Source of the DNA: Parapusillimonas granuli | GTDB lineage: Bacteria > Pseudomonadota > Gammaproteobacteria > Burkholderiales > Burkholderiaceae_B | Direction: 5' to 3' | Length of the DNA: 64,000 nt | NCBI RefSeq assembly: GCF_013416525.1 | Contig: NZ_JACCEM010000006.1 | Coordinates: forward strand, 1-64,000 | The notes under the pieces: generated by a model | The model's input: only the letters and a program-made list of their open reading frames with translations | Told to the model about the DNA's origin: nothing | Database searches by the model: none | Program-made: the position numbers and the translations under genes | Shown: one piece after another, positions 7,904 to 17,193 of the stretch | Layout: each line of letters begins with the position of its first letter | How positions within the stretch are numbered: the first letter of the stretch is position 1

Positions 7904-10901
7904 TCGCCACGTGTTCCGCGCGGCGGCCGGAATCCTGCTCCAGGCCGTCCGCGATCTGATGGCGGCAGCTGGTTCCGTCGGCGACCAGCAGGGTGTGGGC
8001 GTCGGCTTCCCGCAAGGCGGGCAGCAAAGACAGCTCGGCCATCTTCATGGACGCCTCGTAGTGGGAGGCGTCGTAGCCGAAGCTGCCCGCCATGCCGCAA
8101 CAGCTGGATTCCACCAGTTCCACTTCCAGCTCCGGGATCAGCCCCAGGATCTGCTGGACCGGCTTGACGGCATCGAAGGCTTTCTGGTGGCAGTGGCCAT
8201 GCAGCAGCGCCCGCTTCTGGGGTAGCGGCTTGAGCTGGAGCTTGAGCCGGTCCGCCTTCAGTTCGCGGGCGAGGAATTCTTCGAACAGATAGGATTGCTT
8301 GGCCAGCCCCTGGGCTTCTTCGCCCAGCCCCATGACCAGGAATTCGTCGCGCAGCGTGAGCAGGCAGGACGGCTCCAGCCCCACGACCGGAATGCCGCGC
8401 CTGATGAACGGAAGCAGGGCGTCGAGCGTGCGGCGCGCCTCGGCCCGGGCCTTCTCGACCAGGCCCGCCGACAGATAGGTGCGCCCACAGCACAAGGGCC
8501 GGTTTTCCTGGGGGCTGCCCGCCAAAGCGCGGGCGACGTGCACCTTGTAGCCGGCCGCCGTCAGCACCTGCAGGGCCGCATGGGCGTTCTCGGATTCGAA
8601 ATAATTGTTGAAGGTGTCGGCAAACAGCACGACGTCGGCCTGCTCGGCGGGCGCGCTGGCCGCGTTCTTGATGAAGGTGTCGCGGCGCCATGCCGGCAGC
8701 TTGCGCTTGGCGGAAATGCCCAGGTGCTTTTCCGTGAGCCTGGCCAGCAAGGGCACGGCGTTGCGCAGGTTGAACAGCCAGGGAAGGCGCGCCGCCCACG
8801 GCGCCCACTGCGGCATGGTGGCGATGAGCCGGTCTTTCAGGCTCAGGCCGTGCCGTTTGCGCCATTGGTTCAGGAATTCGATTTTCATCCTGGCCATGTC
8901 GACGCCCGTGGGGCAGTCGCGCTTGCAGCCCTTGCAGCTGACGCACAGGTCCATGGCGTCGCGCACGGCCTCGGAGGCCAGGGCGTCCGGGCCGAGCTGC
9001 CCCGACAGCGCCAGGCGCAGCGTGTTGGCGCGCCCGCGCGTCAGATGCTGTTCGTCGCGGGTGATGCGATAGCTGGGGCACATCGTGCCGGCGTCGAACT
9101 TCCGGCAGTGGCCGTTGTTGTTGCACATCTCGACGGCCTTGGCGAAGCCGTGGGCCGGGTCCCCGCCGGTGCCCGGCGCGCCGACGCGCTCAGTGGCCGG
9201 GTCGTTCTGCACGTTCCATGCGGACCAGTCGAGCGCGGGCTTGAGCGGGACGACCTGGTAGCTCGGCTTGAAGCGGAAGAGCTCCTTGGCGTCCATTTTT
9301 TCGCAGCGCACGATCTTCCCGGGGTTCATCAGGCCGTCGGGGTCGAAGAGGTCCTTGATTTGTTCGAAGGCGCGCGTGAGCCGGGGGCCGAATTGCCAGG
9401 CGACCCATTCGCTGCGGACCAGGCCGTCGCCGTGCTCGCCCGAGAAAGCGCCCTTGTAGCGCCGCACCAGCGCGCCGGCCTCTTCGGCGATGGCGCGCAT
9501 TTTCTGTGCGCCGTCGCGGCGCATGTCCAGGATGGGGCGCACGTGCAGGGTGCCGACGGAGGCGTGGGCGTACCAGGTGCCGCGGGTCCCGTGGCGCTCG
9601 AAGACCTCGGTCAGCTGGCTGGTGTATTCGGCCAGGTGTTCCAGCGGCACCGCGCAGTCTTCGATGAACGAAACCGGCTTGCCGTCGCCGCGCATGCTCA
9701 TCATGATGTTCAGGCCGGCTTTGCGCACTTCCCAGAGTTCTTTCTGCGGCCCCGCGTCGGGCATTTCGACCACTGACCCGGGCAGGCCGAGGTCCGCCAT
9801 GAGTTCCACCAGTTGCGCCAGCCGCGCCAGCTGTTCCTGCCGGGACTCGCCGGCGAATTCCACCAGCAGGATGGCCTCGGGCGAACCGATCAGCGCCTTG
9901 TCGATCACCGGGCGGAAAGCCGGATTGCCCCGGGCCAGTTCTATCATGGTGCTGTCGACGAGTTCGACCGCGCAGGGACCGAGCTTGACGATGTGCTGCG
10001 TCATGTCCATGGCCTGGTAGAAGGTGGGGAAGTTCACCACCCCCAGGGTCTTGCTGCGCGGCAGAGGCGACAGCTTCAGGACCAGCCTGCGCGTGTAGGC
10101 CAGCGTGCCTTCGCTGCCCACCAGCAGATGGGCCAGGTTGACGCGGCCGTCTTCGGTATAGGGCCGCGGATTCTGCGGATGATAGATGTCCAGGTTGTAG
10201 CCGCCCACGCGGCGCAGGACGGCCGGCACGTGCGCGGCGATTTCGTCGCGCTCGCGCGCCGCGATCGCCCGCAGGCCGCCGATGATTTCCCGTATGCGGG
10301 CCGGGGCGCCCGCCATGCTCTGTTCGTCGGTGAAGCGCGCCTGCGTGCCGTCGGCCAGGACCGCGTCGATGGCCTCCACGTTGTGGACCATGTTGCCGTA
10401 GGCGATGGACCGCGAGCCGCAGGAGTTGTTGCCCGCCATGCCGCCGAGCGTGCACTGGGCGGCCGTGCTGACGTCGACCGGGAACCACACCCCATGCGGC
10501 TTGAGCCAGGCATTGAGGTGGTCCAGCACGATGCCCGGCTCGACCGTCACGGTCATGGCGTCGAGATCGAGCTCGACCACCTGGTTCAGGTGCTTGCTGT
10601 TGTCGATGACCAGCGCCGCGCCCACGGTTTGCCCGCACTGGGACGTGCCCGCGCCCCGCGCGAGCAGCGGCACGCGCATTTCCCGACAGAGATCGATGGC
10701 GGCGGCCACGTCGTCGAAGCCGCGCGGAACGAGCACCCCCACCGGGTCGATCTGGTAGATGGAGGCGTCGGTCGCGTAGCGGCCGCGCGATGCGGCGTCG
10801 AACAGGACTTCGCCCTGTACGATTTTGCGCAGGCGGCTTGCGATTTCGTCGCGCGCGATAAGCGATTGTTTCAGGTGTTGCGGTGAAAGAGGCGCGTTCA
10901 T
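7878..10901 (-). CDS. FAD-binding and Fe-S 2-hydroxyacid dehydrogenase, fused GlcD/GlcF type
   Basis: 1007-residue fusion. An FAD-binding type 4 domain (about residues 45-230, with LARGAGTSQCGQ) and an FAD-oxidase C domain (about 290-550) precede a ferredoxin-like part with MCNNNGHCRK and CVSCKGCKRDCP (about 595-665). Two CCG-type cysteine domains follow, the last with ESSCCGMAGSFGYD. This is the layout of YdiJ-like enzymes, which oxidise D-2-hydroxyacids (D-lactate, D-2-hydroxyglutarate) and pass electrons to the membrane chain. It lies 43 bases behind the GntR regulator gene, probably as one operon. Confidence 0.88.
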   Translation of the reverse strand: MNAPLSPQHLKQSLIARDEIASRLRKIVQGEVLFDAASRGRYATDASIYQIDPVGVLVPRGFDDVAAAIDLCREMRVPLLARGAGTSQCGQTVGAALVIDNSKHLNQVVELDLDAMTVTVEPGIVLDHLNAWLKPHGVWFPVDVSTAAQCTLGGMAGNNSCGSRSIAYGNMVHNVEAIDAVLADGTQARFTDEQSMAGAPARIREIIGGLRAIAARERDEIAAHVPAVLRRVGGYNLDIYHPQNPRPYTEDGRVNLAHLLVGSEGTLAYTRRLVLKLSPLPRSKTLGVVNFPTFYQAMDMTQHIVKLGPCAVELVDSTMIELARGNPAFRPVIDKALIGSPEAILLVEFAGESRQEQLARLAQLVELMADLGLPGSVVEMPDAGPQKELWEVRKAGLNIMMSMRGDGKPVSFIEDCAVPLEHLAEYTSQLTEVFERHGTRGTWYAHASVGTLHVRPILDMRRDGAQKMRAIAEEAGALVRRYKGAFSGEHGDGLVRSEWVAWQFGPRLTRAFEQIKDLFDPDGLMNPGKIVRCEKMDAKELFRFKPSYQVVPLKPALDWSAWNVQNDPATERVGAPGTGGDPAHGFAKAVEMCNNNGHCRKFDAGTMCPSYRITRDEQHLTRGRANTLRLALSGQLGPDALASEAVRDAMDLCVSCKGCKRDCPTGVDMARMKIEFLNQWRKRHGLSLKDRLIATMPQWAPWAARLPWLFNLRNAVPLLARLTEKHLGISAKRKLPAWRRDTFIKNAASAPAEQADVVLFADTFNNYFESENAHAALQVLTAAGYKVHVARALAGSPQENRPLCCGRTYLSAGLVEKARAEARRTLDALLPFIRRGIPVVGLEPSCLLTLRDEFLVMGLGEEAQGLAKQSYLFEEFLARELKADRLKLQLKPLPQKRALLHGHCHQKAFDAVKPVQQILGLIPELEVELVESSCCGMAGSFGYDASHYEASMKMAELSLLPALREADAHTLLVADGTSCRHQIADGLEQDSGRRAEHVAIILRRALA

Positions 10902-10944
10902 CGTGTTCTTGTCGCTGTCGGTCGCAAGGCCTGCGGCCGTGGGG

Positions 10945-11676
10945 TTAGTCGGAGGTTGGAGGCGGGTTCAGGTTTTCGAGCACGGTTTCGCCCTTGCGCT
11001 GCAGATGCAGGCGCATGACTTTCGCCATGCGGGCGCCGTCGCGCGCGACCAGGGCGTCGACCATCTCTTGGTGTTCGAGCATGGCCTGGTCCCATTTGTC
11101 GTGATTGAGGTTGGACCGGAAGCGCAGGTTCTGCAGCCGCAGATTGATGGTCTTGTAGACCGTGGAAAGCAGGTCGTTGTGGCCGGCGGCGTTGATCAGG
11201 TCGTGTATCTGCCGATTGACGTGATAGTAGGAGGACAAGTCCCGGCGGGCGTGGCAGGCCTGCATTTCAAAGGTCAGCGCCTTGATCTCGGCGATTTCTT
11301 CTTCGCTGATGCGCTGGCAGGCGAGCTCGCCCGACAGCGCTTCCAGCGCGCACATGACCTCGAAGCTTTCCCGCACGTCTTTTTCGGACAGCGCGATGAC
11401 TTGCGCGCCGCGATTGGGCTGCATGCGCACCAGGCCTTCCGCCGACAGCAGGCGGAAGGCTTCCCGCAGCGGCGTGCGCGAGACCTGCAGCAGGTCGCAC
11501 AAGGCGCGTTCGTTCAGGCGCGAGCCGGCCGGCAACTGGCCTTCGATGATCATTTCCCGCAGCCGGTCGGCGACCGTCGTGGGCAGGGTGCGCCGGTCCA
11601 CCGCATCTGTGGTGATGGGCGCGGAGGCGCTGTACGGCGCAAGGAGAGGGTCGTAGCTGGCTTGCGGAGTTTTCAT
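10945..11676 (-). CDS. GntR-family transcriptional regulator, FCD (FadR-like) type
   Basis: 243 residues. An N-terminal winged helix (about residues 30-95, with RLNERALCDLLQVSRTPLRE) is followed by an all-helical FCD ligand domain that usually senses a carboxylic acid. I choose the ATG at 11676; a TTG four codons upstream is possible. A TTGGTATACAAA site abuts the start and its mirror image lies before the divergent aminotransferase gene, so autoregulation and control of both directions are likely. Confidence 0.9.
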   Translation of the reverse strand: MKTPQASYDPLLAPYSASAPITTDAVDRRTLPTTVADRLREMIIEGQLPAGSRLNERALCDLLQVSRTPLREAFRLLSAEGLVRMQPNRGAQVIALSEKDVRESFEVMCALEALSGELACQRISEEEIAEIKALTFEMQACHARRDLSSYYHVNRQIHDLINAAGHNDLLSTVYKTINLRLQNLRFRSNLNHDKWDQAMLEHQEMVDALVARDGARMAKVMRLHLQRKGETVLENLNPPPTSD

Positions 11677-11677
11677 G

Positions 11678-11689
11678 TTGGTATACAAA
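11678..11689 (-). promoter_or_regulatory. Candidate GntR operator, regulator side
   Basis: TTGGTATACAAA, the exact reverse complement of the site at 11841-11852. It holds the palindromic core GTATAC, sits 2 bases upstream of the regulator's ATG, and resembles TNGTNNNACNA-type operators known for FadR-subfamily GntR proteins. Confidence 0.6.
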
Positions 11690-11795
11690 CGGCCGATGAG
11701 CGGGAAGGGTGTGCATCGCGCGTGAGGGGTGGATGGGCTCCTATTCTAACCGGTTTGCTTTCTGGGCTGATGCTGTGGTGCACCAAAAATAATGC

Positions 11796-11824
11796 TTGCA
11801 GTCGTTTTGCTTTCTTCTTATTAT
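11796..11824 (+). promoter_or_regulatory. Candidate sigma-70 promoter of the aminotransferase operon
   Basis: TTGCAG (11796-11801), a 17-base spacer, then TATTAT (11819-11824). Transcription would start near 11831, just before the operator at 11841. Confidence 0.5.
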
Positions 11825-11840
11825 TCACGAACATTTGTAT

Positions 11841-11852
11841 TTTGTATACCAA
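11841..11852 (+). promoter_or_regulatory. Candidate GntR operator, aminotransferase side
   Basis: TTTGTATACCAA. Placed about 10 bases after the predicted transcription start, where a bound repressor would block initiation. Its mirror copy lies 163 bases away at the regulator start. Confidence 0.6.
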
Positions 11853-11875
11853 ATTTTGCCAGGAGCGCCCTCCCC

Positions 11876-13081
11876 ATGATTCCCTTGCATTCCCATCCCT
11901 CCGGCCGTCACTTTCTGCAGATTCCGGGGCCGAGCAATGTGCCCGATCGTGTGCTGCGCGCCATCGACAACGTCACCATCGACCACCGCGGGCCGGAATT
12001 CGGCGAATTGGGCAGGGCGGTGCTGTCGGGCATGAAGAAAGTGTTCAAGACCGAATCGCACGTCATCATCTATCCCGCGTCGGGCACCGGCGCCTGGGAA
12101 GCGGCGCTGGTGAACGCGCTGTCTCCGGGCGACAAGGTGCTGATGGCCGAAACCGGCCACTTCGCCACGCTCTGGAAGAAAATGGCGGTCAAGCTGGGGC
12201 TGGAAGTGGAATTCATGGACGGCGACTGGCGCCACGGCGCGGACGCCGACAAGGTCAAGGCCCGGCTGCAGGCCGATACGGAACACGCCATCAAGGCGGT
12301 CTGCGTGGTGCACAATGAAACGGCCACCGGCGTCACCAGCAACATCCCCGCCATCCGCAAGGCGATCGACGCCGCGAAACACCCGGCCCTGCTGATGGTC
12401 GACACGATTTCCTCGCTGGGCTCCATCGACTACCGCCACGACGAATGGGGCGTGGACGTCACGGTGTCCGGCTCCCAGAAAGGCCTGATGCTGCCTCCGG
12501 GCCTGTCCTTCAACGCGGTCAGCGCCAAGGCGCTCGCCGCCTCGGAATCCGCCCGCCTGCCGCGTTCCTATTGGGACTGGAAGGAAATGATCGCCATCAA
12601 CGCCAAGGGCTATTTCCCGTACACGCCGGCCACCAACCTGCTGTACGGCCTGTATGAAGCGCTGGACATGCTGTTCAGCGAAGGCCTGGACAACGTCTTC
12701 GCCCGCCACGACCGCTTCGGCGAGGCCACGCGCCGTGCCGTGCGGGCGTGGGGCCTGGAAATCCTGTGCAAGAACCCGGCCGAATACAGCTCGGTGCTGA
12801 CGGCGGTCATCATGCCCGAAGGCCATAGCGCCGACGCCTTCCGCAAGACCGTGCTCACGCATTTCAACATGTCGCTCGGCCAGGGCTTGAGCAAACTGTC
12901 GGACAAGGTGTTCCGCATCGGGCACCTGGGCGACCTGAACGACCTCACGCTGTGCGGCACGCTGGCCGGCATCGAAATGGGGCTCGACAAAGCGGGCGTG
13001 CCGCATCGCAAGGGGGGCGTCCAGGCCGCAATGGACTACCTGGCCGGCTCCGCCGCGGCGCCGGCCGTCAAAGCGGCATGA
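11876..13081 (+). CDS. Class V aminotransferase, alanine/serine-glyoxylate aminotransferase family
   Basis: 401 residues, PLP enzyme of the AGXT/SgaA family. The start signature HFLQIPGPSNVPDRVLRA is typical, and the cofactor lysine is K202 in SGSQKGLMLPPG. Such enzymes convert glyoxylate to glycine using serine or alanine. The ATG at 11876 follows AGGAG by 10 bases; an upstream in-frame extension runs through the promoter and operator and is rejected. Next to a 2-hydroxyacid dehydrogenase and a GntR regulator, a role in 2-carbon or 2-oxoacid catabolism is likely. Confidence 0.88.
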   Translation: MIPLHSHPSGRHFLQIPGPSNVPDRVLRAIDNVTIDHRGPEFGELGRAVLSGMKKVFKTESHVIIYPASGTGAWEAALVNALSPGDKVLMAETGHFATLWKKMAVKLGLEVEFMDGDWRHGADADKVKARLQADTEHAIKAVCVVHNETATGVTSNIPAIRKAIDAAKHPALLMVDTISSLGSIDYRHDEWGVDVTVSGSQKGLMLPPGLSFNAVSAKALAASESARLPRSYWDWKEMIAINAKGYFPYTPATNLLYGLYEALDMLFSEGLDNVFARHDRFGEATRRAVRAWGLEILCKNPAEYSSVLTAVIMPEGHSADAFRKTVLTHFNMSLGQGLSKLSDKVFRIGHLGDLNDLTLCGTLAGIEMGLDKAGVPHRKGGVQAAMDYLAGSAAAPAVKAA

Positions 13082-13086
13082 CGCCC

Positions 13087-13116
13087 GCAGCGTCCGCCGG
13101 CGCCGGCGGGCGCTGC
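13087..13116 (+). other. GC-rich hairpin after the aminotransferase gene
   Basis: Arms GCAGCGTCCGCCGG (13087-13100) and 13103-13116 pair over 14 positions with one G-T wobble. It starts 5 bases after the stop codon and has no T-run, so it looks like an mRNA-stabilising or pausing element and not a true terminator. It could separate expression of the aminotransferase from the TctCBA genes. Confidence 0.6.
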
Positions 13117-13243
13117 GCCGTCCCATGCCCGGCGCCGCACAGAACAACAAGGCGGCGTCCAGCCGCCGGTCGCAATACAGGCTCGCACTTCAACCGCGTT
13201 CCGACAGAGGACGTATTCCGCAGCACCAATTGAGGAGATCCAC

Positions 13244-14263
13244 ATGAAGCACTTGACTCGCAGCTTGTCAAAAAAGCCCTACGTTTTTGCATCGACGCTG
13301 TTGCTCGCCGGGGCGGCCGCCATGCCGGCCCATGCCTGGGAACCCACCCGTTCGGTCGAGATCATCGTGCCCGCGGGCGCGGGCGGCGCATCCGATCAAA
13401 TGGCGCGCACCATCCAGAGCATCATCCTCAAGCACAAGCTCATGAAGCAGTCCACCCTGGTGCTGAACAAGGGCGGCGCGAGCGGCGGCGAGGGCATCAT
13501 GGAAACCAAGGCGTCGGTCGGCGACCCGCACAAGCTGATGGTGGCGTTTTCCGCCATCTACACCTTGCCGATCGCGGTCAACCTGCCGTTCAACTGGCGC
13601 GACCTGAATCCCGTGGCGATGATCGCCCAGGATGAATTCGTGCTGTGGACCAACGCCGAGGCGCCCTACAAGACCGCCGGCGACTACCTGAAGGCGGTCA
13701 AGGATGCCGGGCCCGGCAAATTCAAGATGGGCGGCACGGGCGCCAAGCGCGAAGACCAGATCATCACGGTCGCGCTGGAAAAGGCCGCGGGCGTCAAGTT
13801 CACCTACGTCCCCTACAAGAGCGGCGGCGAAGCGGCAACCCAGCTGGTCGGCAAGCACACCGATTCCAACGTGAACAATCCCAGCGAGAACGTCGCCCAG
13901 TGGCGCGCCGATCAGGTCAGGGCGCTTTGCGTGTTCTCCGAACAGCGCATGGCCTACAAGGAAAAAATCACCAAGGAACTCGCCTGGTCCGACATCCCGA
14001 CCTGCAAGGAAGCCGGCTACGATGTCCAGTACCAGATGCTGCGCGCATTCTTCCTGCCGCCCAAGACGACGGCCGAGCACGCCGCCTATTACGCCGACCT
14101 GCTCAAGAAGGTCACCGACACGGACGAATGGAAAGAGTATCTCGCGAAACAGGCCCTGCACGGCCAGTACCTGACCGGCGCCGACTTCGTCCGCTTCCTT
14201 GAAAAGGACGAAGCCAATCACAAGACGCTGATGCAGGAAGCCGGCCTGGCCGCCAAGAAATAA
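13244..14263 (+). CDS. tctC: Tripartite tricarboxylate transporter receptor, TctC/BUG family
   Basis: 339 residues. A signal peptide ends at PAHA near residue 31, and the mature protein begins with the family phrase SVEIIVPAGAGGASDQMART. Periplasmic receptor for a carboxylated ligand. Unlike many orphan BUG receptors it is followed directly by tctB and tctA, so the transporter is complete. A GAGGAG ribosome site lies 9 bases before the ATG. Confidence 0.9.
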   Translation: MKHLTRSLSKKPYVFASTLLLAGAAAMPAHAWEPTRSVEIIVPAGAGGASDQMARTIQSIILKHKLMKQSTLVLNKGGASGGEGIMETKASVGDPHKLMVAFSAIYTLPIAVNLPFNWRDLNPVAMIAQDEFVLWTNAEAPYKTAGDYLKAVKDAGPGKFKMGGTGAKREDQIITVALEKAAGVKFTYVPYKSGGEAATQLVGKHTDSNVNNPSENVAQWRADQVRALCVFSEQRMAYKEKITKELAWSDIPTCKEAGYDVQYQMLRAFFLPPKTTAEHAAYYADLLKKVTDTDEWKEYLAKQALHGQYLTGADFVRFLEKDEANHKTLMQEAGLAAKK

Positions 14264-14279
14264 GCACGCGGAGCCGCTA

Positions 14280-14795
14280 ATGAGCCAAGAGCAAATCCAG
14301 GACAGCCCGCCGAAAGGCGGGTTGTCCCATAGCCACGTCGATGCCATCACCGCGGTGGTCGTGTTCGCGCTGGGCCTGGTCATGATGTTCGACAATCATC
14401 GCATCGGCATCTCCTGGGCGTCCGACGGGCCCGAGCCCGGCTACTTCCCCTTCCACATCGGCGCCATCCTGTGCATCGCCGGCACGGCGGTGTTCCTGGG
14501 ATCGGTATTCGGGAAGAACCGCAACCGTGAAATCTTCGTCAGCTGGGCGCGTTTCCGCCTGGTCCTGCTGGTGCTGGTGCCCACGGGCTTCTACATACTG
14601 ATGGTGCAGTTCCTGGGCATCTATGTCGCGTCCCTCTTGTTCATTGGCGGCTTCATGCGCCTGCTGGGCAGGATAGGCTGGCTGAAGACCCTGCTGGTCA
14701 GCGTCAGCGTCAACGTATTGCTGTTCTGGATGTTCGAGATCCAGTTCATGGTTCCTTTGCCCAAAGGTCCCTTGGAAGCCATGTTGGGCTATTGA
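14280..14795 (+). CDS. tctB: Tripartite tricarboxylate transporter small membrane subunit, TctB type
   Basis: 171 residues with four predicted membrane segments (about residues 22-40, 58-78, 95-115 and 140-160). Poorly conserved as a family; the call rests on size, topology and its position between tctC and tctA. Confidence 0.85.
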   Translation: MSQEQIQDSPPKGGLSHSHVDAITAVVVFALGLVMMFDNHRIGISWASDGPEPGYFPFHIGAILCIAGTAVFLGSVFGKNRNREIFVSWARFRLVLLVLVPTGFYILMVQFLGIYVASLLFIGGFMRLLGRIGWLKTLLVSVSVNVLLFWMFEIQFMVPLPKGPLEAMLGY

Positions 14796-14816
14796 ACCGG
14801 AAACAGGAGATCCATT

Positions 14817-16364
14817 GTGGATGAACTCAATTCTTTGTTTCATGGATTCGCCACGGTATTGAGCTGGTACAACATCTGGATGATGATGATCGGCCTGGTG
14901 CTGGGCGTAATCATCGGGGTGCTGCCGGGCCTGGGCGGCCCGAACGGGGTGGCCATCCTGCTGCCTCTCACCTTCACCATGCCGCCCACGTCAGCCATCA
15001 TCATGCTGTCGTGCATTTATTGGGGCTCGCTGTTCGCGGGCGCCATCACGTCGATTCTGTTCAACATACCGGGGGAAACCTCGTCGGTGGCGACCACCTT
15101 CGACGGCTATCCGCTGGCGCAGCAGGGGAAGGCGGGCAACGCGCTCACGGCGTCCTTCACCGGCTCGTTCTTCGGCGCGCTCTCGGGCGTGCTGCTCATC
15201 ACCTTTCTTGCTCCGCTGGTGTCGCGCTTCGCCCTGCAGTTCGGTCCGCCGGAATTCTTCGCGGTCTTCCTGCTGACCTTCTGCAGCTTCGTGGGCACCG
15301 ACAAGAAGACACCGTTCAAGACCATCATTTCCATGATGCTGGGCTTCGGCCTGGCCGCCATCGGCATGGACACGATCAGCGGCGGCCTGCGCATGACTTT
15401 CGGCCTGTCCGAGCTGCTGCGCGGCATCGACTTCCTGGTGGTCGTGATCGGTCTCTTCGGCATCGGCGAAATCCTGGTCAGCATGGAAGAGGGCCTCAAG
15501 TTCGAAGGCAAGAACGGCAAGATGAATCTGAAGGTCGTGCTGCAGACCTGGCGCGAAATGCCCAAGTACTGGATGACGCTGGTCCGCAGCACGCTGGTCG
15601 GCTGCTGGATGGGCGTGACACCGGGCGGCGCGACGGCGGCCTCGTTCATGGGCTATGGGCTGGCGCAGCGCTTCTCGCGCAACGGGCACAAGTTCGGCAA
15701 GGGCGAACTCGAAGGGGTGATCGCGCCGGAAACCGCGGCGCACGCCTCGGGCACTTCCGCGCTGCTGCCCATGCTGGCGCTGGGCATCCCGGGTTCGGCC
15801 ACGGCCGCGGTGCTGCTGGGCGGGCTGATGATCTGGGGGCTGCAGCCGGGGCCGCTGCTGTTCGTCGAGCAAAAGGAATTCGTCTGGGGCCTCATCGCCA
15901 GCATGTATCTGGGCAATTTCGCCGGGCTGATACTGGTGCTCAGCACGGTGCCCCTGTTCGCCGCCATCCTGCGCATTCCGTTCGCCATCGTGGCGCCCAT
16001 CATCATCGTGGTGTGCGCCATCGGCGCGTATTCCGTGCACAACGCGATGCTGGACGTCTGGCTGATGCTGCTCTTCGGCGTCATCGGCTATGTGCTGAAG
16101 AAGCTGTCCTACCCGCTTGCGCCCATGATCCTGGCGCTGGTGCTGGGCGACCGCATGGAAGACGCCTTCCGCCAGGCGATGCTCGGGCCGGGCACGGGCC
16201 TGCATGTGTTCTGGGCCAACGGCCTGGTCGGCACCATCACCACATTGGCCCTGATCATGCTGTTCTGGCCGCTGGTCCCCTATCTGCTGCGCTTGCTGCG
16301 CGGCGCGGGCGGCAGGCACAACGGCAACCATGGCGGCAAGACGAGCTCGGAGGCGGCCAAATGA
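14817..16364 (+). CDS. tctA: Tripartite tricarboxylate transporter large membrane subunit, TctA type
   Basis: 515 residues, about 12 membrane segments. The TctA hallmark GVLPGLGGPNGVAILLPLTF is near residue 39 and a second copy-like GVTPGGATAASFMGYGLAQR near residue 262. It starts with GTG preceded by CAGGAG. The channel is energised by an ion gradient and served by the receptor two genes upstream. Its stop overlaps the crotonase start (ATGA). Confidence 0.92.
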   Translation: MDELNSLFHGFATVLSWYNIWMMMIGLVLGVIIGVLPGLGGPNGVAILLPLTFTMPPTSAIIMLSCIYWGSLFAGAITSILFNIPGETSSVATTFDGYPLAQQGKAGNALTASFTGSFFGALSGVLLITFLAPLVSRFALQFGPPEFFAVFLLTFCSFVGTDKKTPFKTIISMMLGFGLAAIGMDTISGGLRMTFGLSELLRGIDFLVVVIGLFGIGEILVSMEEGLKFEGKNGKMNLKVVLQTWREMPKYWMTLVRSTLVGCWMGVTPGGATAASFMGYGLAQRFSRNGHKFGKGELEGVIAPETAAHASGTSALLPMLALGIPGSATAAVLLGGLMIWGLQPGPLLFVEQKEFVWGLIASMYLGNFAGLILVLSTVPLFAAILRIPFAIVAPIIIVVCAIGAYSVHNAMLDVWLMLLFGVIGYVLKKLSYPLAPMILALVLGDRMEDAFRQAMLGPGTGLHVFWANGLVGTITTLALIMLFWPLVPYLLRLLRGAGGRHNGNHGGKTSSEAAK

Positions 16365-17140
16365 GCGAACTCATCCTGGTCGAACGCGACGGCGACATCG
16401 CGACGGTGATCCTGAACCGGCCCGAGAAACTGAACGCCATGACGCGCGGCATGTGGCAGACGCTCGGGGCCACGGTCGGCGAACTGTCGGCCGACGACAC
16501 TCTGCGCTGCATCATCCTGCGCGGGGCCGGCGAAAAGTCCTTCTCGCCGGGCAACGACATCGCCGAGTTCGAGACCGACCGCTCCAACAAGCGCCAGGCC
16601 ATCGAGTACGGCCGCGTCATGCACGCGACCGCCGAGGCGCTGGCCGGTTGCCGCCATCCGCTGGTTGCGCAGATACACGGCATCTGCGTGGGCGGCGGCC
16701 TTGAAATCGCTTCCCTCTGCGACATCCGCATCTGCGGCGTTTCCAGCCGCTTCGGCGCGCCCATCAAGAATCTCGGGCTGGTCATGGCGTATCAGGAAAT
16801 GGCGCCCCTGGTCCGCCTGGCCGGGCCGGACGCGGCGCTGGAGATCCTGCTGGAAGGCAGGATCTTCGATGCGGCGGAAGCCAAGGAAAAGCGCCTGGTC
16901 ACGCGGGTGGTCCCTGACGATCAGGTCGCGGCCGAGGCGCGCGCGGCGGCCCGGCGCATCGCCGACGGCGCGCCGCTGGTGGCCCGCTGGCACAAGAAAT
17001 TCGCCCGGCGGCTCGCCGATCCGCGGCCCGTGTCCGAGGCGGAGTACGACGAATGCTTCGATTGCTTCGATACGCAGGACTTCCGCGAGGGCTATGCCGC
17101 GTTCCTGGCCAAGCGCAAGCCCGAGTTCACCGGGCGCTGA
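16361..17140 (+). CDS. Enoyl-CoA hydratase/isomerase (crotonase) family protein
   Basis: 259 residues. The oxyanion-hole segments are present: SFSPGNDIAEF near residue 61 and CVGGGLEIASLCDIRI near residue 106. The usual catalytic glutamate of hydratases in the F-G-x-P-E position is replaced by isoleucine (FGAPIKNLG, near residue 131), so a classical hydratase reaction is doubtful. Hydrolase, decarboxylase or isomerase chemistry is possible. It overlaps tctA and precedes a CoA-transferase, so the pair probably activates and transforms the acid imported by TctCBA. Confidence 0.85.
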   Translation: MSELILVERDGDIATVILNRPEKLNAMTRGMWQTLGATVGELSADDTLRCIILRGAGEKSFSPGNDIAEFETDRSNKRQAIEYGRVMHATAEALAGCRHPLVAQIHGICVGGGLEIASLCDIRICGVSSRFGAPIKNLGLVMAYQEMAPLVRLAGPDAALEILLEGRIFDAAEAKEKRLVTRVVPDDQVAAEARAAARRIADGAPLVARWHKKFARRLADPRPVSEAEYDECFDCFDTQDFREGYAAFLAKRKPEFTGR

Positions 17141-17193
17141 ACCGCGCCATGCCGCGGGGCGGCATGGCCTTACGCAAGCATAGAGGTCGATGA

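Noticed and set aside
5248-7959. 903-codon rightward frame through the M20 and M81 genes
   Set aside because: It is a frame-shifted reading of two well-recognised genes; composition is low-complexity Arg/Ala/Gly.
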